Shown: piece by piece, positions 60,733 through 64,000 of the stretch
How the letters are laid out: each line of letters opens with the position of its first letter
Numbering within the stretch: the stretch's first letter is position 1
Assembly (NCBI RefSeq): GCF_002266435.3
Contig: NZ_CP029426.2
Location: 6,540,001-6,604,000, forward strand
DNA from: Bradyrhizobium amphicarpaeae
Lineage (GTDB): Bacteria; Pseudomonadota; Alphaproteobacteria; Rhizobiales; Xanthobacteraceae
Length of the DNA: 64,000 bases
Direction of reading: 5' to 3'
Notes under the pieces: model-generated
The model's input: the letters and a program-made list of their open reading frames with translations, nothing else
The model's database searches: none
Told to the model about the DNA's origin: nothing
Translations under genes and position numbers: made by a program

Positions 60733-63066
60733 CTAGAACTTCACCGTGGCTGATAGCGAGACGCGCCGTGCATCGCCGATGGCGACGTTGAGATTGTTGA
60801 CGGCGGAAGGATAGTAGACGGTGTCAAACAGGTTCTTGACGTTGAACTGGTAGACCACGGGCGTGGACTGGTACTTCGTTTCATAGGTCGCAAAGATATC
60901 GGCGACCACATAGGACGGCAGGAAGAAGGAATTGATGGAATCGCCAGGACGGTCGCCGACATAACGGGCCCCGCCGCCGACGCGCAACTGACCCGGCAAT
61001 GCGGTACCGAAGTCGTAGACCAGATAAAGCGAAGCCGTGTTCAAGGCGACGTTTTGCAACTTCTTGCCCAACAAGGTCAGGTCCTCGGACGCCGTCACGC
61101 GCGCATCCGTATAGCCATAGCTGCCAATCAGGGCCCAGCTGTCGGTGAGCCTGCCGGTGACGTCCAGCTCCACGCCGCGCGAATGGGCGCGGCCGACGGT
61201 GTGAAGCTCCACGATGCCTGCACTGTTCGTCTTCGTCGTCTGCACGTTCTTCTTGTCGAGGTCGTAGAACGCCAGCGTGCCGGAGATGCGCTTGTTCAGA
61301 TCGAACTTCACGCCGGTCTCGTATGACACGCCCTCTTCCGGCGCGACGTTGGAATCGATCACGACGCCGATCGGCGCAATGGTCGAGTTCGGCTTCAGCG
61401 ATTGGGTATAGCTCGCATAGAGCGAAACCTGATCCGTGAGCTTGAAGATGGCGCCGCCGAGCGGAAGCACCTTGTCCTGCGACACGTTGGTGTTGGTGAC
61501 GAACGGTTTTCCGCGCCCCGCGATCTGGTCGTAGTCCATGTAGCGCACGCCGCCGACCAGCGCGAAACGCTCGGTCAGATGCAGCGTGTCCTGGACGAAC
61601 AGCGACCACTGGCCGAGCTTGTCGGTCTGGGCGCTGTCGCTGTTGGACACCGCCGTACCGGGCCCGATCAGGCCATAGACCGGATCGTAGATGTTGATGG
61701 CGGGCGTCGCCTGCCGGATCAGATTGTCGCGGTAGATGGTGCGATATTGGCCATCACCGCCGAACACCAATTCGTTGCGCATGTTGCCGAGCCAGAAGCC
61801 GCCCGAGATGTAGGACGTTCCGTAGCTGACATTGCTGAGCGATCCCTGCGTGCCGTCGTTGCTGCGCGTCTCCCTGCCGGTCGTGAAGTCAATACCGGTG
61901 ATGCGAAGCTGGTTGGCGCTGAAGGTTTCGGTGTTGTAGCTGTAGCCGGCGTAGAGCTTCCAATCCTGGTTGAAGCGGTGCTCGACCGAGGCCTGAATCA
62001 GGTCCGACGTACCCCAGGTGTTGTTGAAGGGCTCATCCAACCGGCGCGTGGTGGGCACCGCGAGCGGCGCCTTGGTCACCGGGTTGAACGCCGTGCCGCG
62101 ATCGAACGGGTAGATGAACTCGCGGTGTTCGTAGTTGAGCTGCACCGTGGTGTCCTGGCCGTACCAGGCCAGCGACGGCGCCACCAGCATCTCGCGGTGC
62201 CGGCCGAAATTGCGCCAATAATCCTCGCTGACGCCGTAGCCAATGAAGCGATAGGCGAGGCCCTGGTCGCCGATCGGGCCGGTGACGTCGAGCAGTCCGT
62301 CGGCGCCGGTCTTTGAGGCGCTGAAGGCCGAGCCGAGCAGCGTGACCGAGCCGTGCTGGTAGAGCTCCGGGCGCTTGCTGATGGTGTTGACGATGCCGCC
62401 GGGATCCATGATGCCGTAGAGCAACGAGGCCGGTCCTTTCAGCACCTCGACGCTCTCGACCGCGGGATTGAAGCTGCGGCCCTGCACCAGCGGCATGCCG
62501 TTGCGCATGATCGAGCCGTCGCGATTGTCGCCGAAGCCGCGGCGGATCACGGCGTCCTGGCTGCCGGCGAGCGTGTTGGTCTGGGTGACACCGGAGACGT
62601 TGATGAGCGCATCGTCGATGTTGCGCGGGAGCTGGTCCTTCAGCACCTGCTCCGGCACGACGTTGACGGCCTGCGAGGTGTCGAGCGGGGATGCGCCGCT
62701 GCGCAGCGTGGTCGCGCTCGGCATCGCGCGATAGCCGAGCTTGGCGGCCTGCTGTGCGGCGGCGTCTGCGGCGGCACGCTCCGAAAGGGTCGGCGGTGTG
62801 GGGGCAGGATTGCGGGCGGATTGGCGACGAGCCGCGGCCTGCGTGCGGCGTGACGATTGCTCCGATGCGCGTGCTGGCCTGGACCGCTGCGCCGGGGCCT
62901 CCACCGTCACCGGCGGCAGCGCCGACTGCGCCCGCGCGCAAGTCATGTGGGACGAAAATTCGGTGAGCAGCACGACTGCACCGATGAGGAGACCTGCGCG
63001 GCTCTCGCCGGCACGATGACGATGGCTGCCGTTACGCAGACCATCCACGGAAGCACGCACTTTCAA
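60733..63066 (-). CDS. TonB-dependent siderophore receptor
   Basis: Protein of 777 aa. A signal peptide with a long basic start (hydrophobic core AGLLIGAVVLLTEF, cleavage near CARA-Q) is followed by a TonB-box-like LPPVTVEAP, an Arg/Ala-rich linker, the plug (VVPEQVLKDQLPRNIDDALINVSGVTQTN, VLKGPASLLYGIMDPGGIVNTISKRP) and a 22-strand barrel ending in the aromatic C-terminal RRVSLSATVKF. The siderophore-receptor subtype follows from PASLLYG and PGGIVNTISKRP. No N-terminal signalling domain. With the PepSY gene it should bring in a ferric siderophore; an ICE-like element lies upstream. Confidence 0.93.
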   Translation of the reverse strand: MKVRASVDGLRNGSHRHRAGESRAGLLIGAVVLLTEFSSHMTCARAQSALPPVTVEAPAQRSRPARASEQSSRRTQAAARRQSARNPAPTPPTLSERAAADAAAQQAAKLGYRAMPSATTLRSGASPLDTSQAVNVVPEQVLKDQLPRNIDDALINVSGVTQTNTLAGSQDAVIRRGFGDNRDGSIMRNGMPLVQGRSFNPAVESVEVLKGPASLLYGIMDPGGIVNTISKRPELYQHGSVTLLGSAFSASKTGADGLLDVTGPIGDQGLAYRFIGYGVSEDYWRNFGRHREMLVAPSLAWYGQDTTVQLNYEHREFIYPFDRGTAFNPVTKAPLAVPTTRRLDEPFNNTWGTSDLIQASVEHRFNQDWKLYAGYSYNTETFSANQLRITGIDFTTGRETRSNDGTQGSLSNVSYGTSYISGGFWLGNMRNELVFGGDGQYRTIYRDNLIRQATPAINIYDPVYGLIGPGTAVSNSDSAQTDKLGQWSLFVQDTLHLTERFALVGGVRYMDYDQIAGRGKPFVTNTNVSQDKVLPLGGAIFKLTDQVSLYASYTQSLKPNSTIAPIGVVIDSNVAPEEGVSYETGVKFDLNKRISGTLAFYDLDKKNVQTTKTNSAGIVELHTVGRAHSRGVELDVTGRLTDSWALIGSYGYTDARVTASEDLTLLGKKLQNVALNTASLYLVYDFGTALPGQLRVGGGARYVGDRPGDSINSFFLPSYVVADIFATYETKYQSTPVVYQFNVKNLFDTVYYPSAVNNLNVAIGDARRVSLSATVKF

Positions 63067-63139
63067 TCCACTTCAAGTCACGAACATTGAAGTGTGCGCG
63101 TTTAACAGGCGGCGAGATCGGGGAGAACCGTAACGGAGC

Positions 63140-63168
63140 TTGAATCGCTCTAGTGTTGAATCGTTCTA
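63140..63168. promoter_or_regulatory. Tandem ICE/Irr-like iron-response site upstream of the receptor
   Basis: Two direct 13-bp repeats, TTGAATCGCTCTA (63140-63152) and TTGAATCGTTCTA (63156-63168), 16 bp apart. Read on the minus strand they are TAGA(A/G)CGATTCAA, resembling the TTTAGAA-type iron control element bound by Irr in Bradyrhizobium. They lie 74-102 bp upstream of the receptor ATG. Confidence 0.5.
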
Positions 63169-63267
63169 AGAGCAGACCGGCATTTAACGGCAATCTCTAA
63201 TTGGCGGCGCGTCGGCCGCGACACGCAACGCGCGAATCGCGGCGGCGTATCGCGATGTCGTACGGTC

Positions 63268-64000
63268 TCACGCGATGGCAGGAGCCATCAACTCGTCGAG
63301 CTTCCGCTTGAACGCGGAGCCGTCCGACAATGCGCGGAGCGGCGGGCGCACGCGCAGCCACGCGGGGTCGCCGGTCTGCGCGGCGATGATGGCCTTCAGG
63401 GTCGCGAGGAACGACGGCGTCTTCAGCACGATTTCCGCCGCAGCCTGCATGCGCGGTTCGACATCCTTGCCGTCGATCATCGCCTTGACCAGCTCCGGCG
63501 CGATGTTGGCCATGCCGCAGATGGTGCCGGCGCCACCGGCGGCGATCGCGCGGGCGATGTCGGTTTCGTTCCCGACGGTGATGGCCAGATCGGGAGCAGC
63601 AGTGCGGAACGCCTGGAACTGCTTGAAGTCGCCGCTGGAATCCTTGAGGCCCGCGACCACCCTGCCGTAACGGTTGCGCAGGTTCGCAGCGACGCCGGTC
63701 GGGATCGCAACGCCCGAGATCTGCGGGATGTGATAGAGATAGGCGCGCAGCCGATCGTCGGCGACGCCGTCGATGATCGCGGCAAAGGCATCCTCGATGC
63801 CTTCAGGTGTGACGCTGCGATCGAAATAGGGCGGCAGTACCAGCACGTGACGCAGGCCGAGACCGAGCGCGGCGCGCGAGAGCGCGATGCTGTCGGCAAT
63901 GGCGGGGAAGCCGCCGCCGACGCCGATGCGTTCCGGCGCAACACCAGCCTTGAGCACGGCTTCGATGGTCGCAATGCGCTCGGTGACATTAAACGAGGTG
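63268..64000 (-). CDS. Dihydrodipicolinate-synthase family protein (5' end outside window)
   Basis: The C-terminal 244 codons are present; the frame stays open to the window edge (SFNVTERIATIEAVLKAGV continues upstream), so the start lies beyond 64000. DapA-type features: VLVLPPYFDRSVTPEGIEDAF, AYLYHIPQISGVAIP and the Schiff-base lysine in VAGLKDSSGDFKQFQAF. Similar to 4-hydroxy-2-oxoglutarate or keto-sugar aldolases as well as DapA. Distinct from the relative at 48945-49883. Confidence 0.88.
   Translation of the reverse strand, partial: TSFNVTERIATIEAVLKAGVAPERIGVGGGFPAIADSIALSRAALGLGLRHVLVLPPYFDRSVTPEGIEDAFAAIIDGVADDRLRAYLYHIPQISGVAIPTGVAANLRNRYGRVVAGLKDSSGDFKQFQAFRTAAPDLAITVGNETDIARAIAAGGAGTICGMANIAPELVKAMIDGKDVEPRMQAAAEIVLKTPSFLATLKAIIAAQTGDPAWLRVRPPLRALSDGSAFKRKLDELMAPAIA

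Overview
The window is GC-rich, densely coding alphaproteobacterial chromosome, most likely Bradyrhizobium or a close relative. The gene neighbourhoods (hisD/UPF0262/LMW-phosphatase/maf/yacG/tRNA-Phe, phnF|phnGHIJKLMN, ECF sigma-ChrR with a CFA-synthase-like cluster) and the palindromic intergenic repeats fit that group. No CRISPR array, insertion sequence, rRNA or prophage was seen. Two tRNAs (Phe-GAA, Thr-GGT) are present.

Region 1 (1-8.2 kb) is a photo-oxidative or membrane-stress locus. An ECF sigma factor overlaps a zinc anti-sigma factor in which all eight ChrR metal ligands are present at ChrR numbering. A second ECF sigma factor, a DUF2177 membrane protein, a DUF1295 membrane protein, and a divergent flavoprotein/DUF1365/CFA-synthase-family operon follow. 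Four upstream regions carry the same element, TGATCC-N16-CGTT(T/A), so the locus looks like a self-contained ECF regulon that remodels membrane fatty acids (methylated or furan fatty acids are the best guess).

Region 2 (8.2-11.7 kb) is a visibly AT-richer two-gene insert next to tRNA-Phe: a TPR protein of 825 aa, translationally coupled to a zinc-ribbon protein of 282 aa. Neither is recognised. This is the best candidate for an undescribed system.

Region 3 (11.7-16.4 kb) is a conserved housekeeping block (yacG, maf, LMW-PTP, UPF0262, hisD, DUF2948), ending in a decayed epimerase. Region 4 (16.5-25.7 kb) holds stress and redox genes (hydrolase, cNMP-flavoprotein fusion, RidA, cNMP protein, ferric-reductase-like membrane protein with a Tat-exported dioxygenase-like protein, LLM flavoprotein) and a 1.08-kb non-coding stretch.

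Region 5 (25.7-31.3 kb) is an aromatic meta-cleavage lower-pathway operon (amidohydrolase, RidA, HpaH-like hydratase, FAH-family isomerase/decarboxylase, flavin reductase, orphan TctC binding protein). It is divergent from an IclR regulator whose start codon lies inside a perfect 23-bp palindrome. Region 6 (31.4-35.1 kb) has a metY-like sulfhydrylase, an alpha/beta hydrolase, an SDR and a PPOX protein.

Region 7 (35.1-48.9 kb) is a complete C-P lyase locus: phnGHIJKLMN, the phnF repressor, the phnCDEE transporter, and a hexapeptide transferase-phnM2-DUF1045 operon. A 12-4-12 palindrome and three Pho-box-like sites suggest double control by PhnF and PhoB. Region 8 (48.9-64 kb) contains a DHDPS-family lyase, an MCP, a crotonase with a MarR regulator, an orphan AAA+ ATPase, a tannase-like esterase, serA, a multi-rhodanese protein, a PepSY membrane protein with a TonB-dependent receptor (Irr/ICE-like site upstream), and a DHDPS-family gene cut by the window end.
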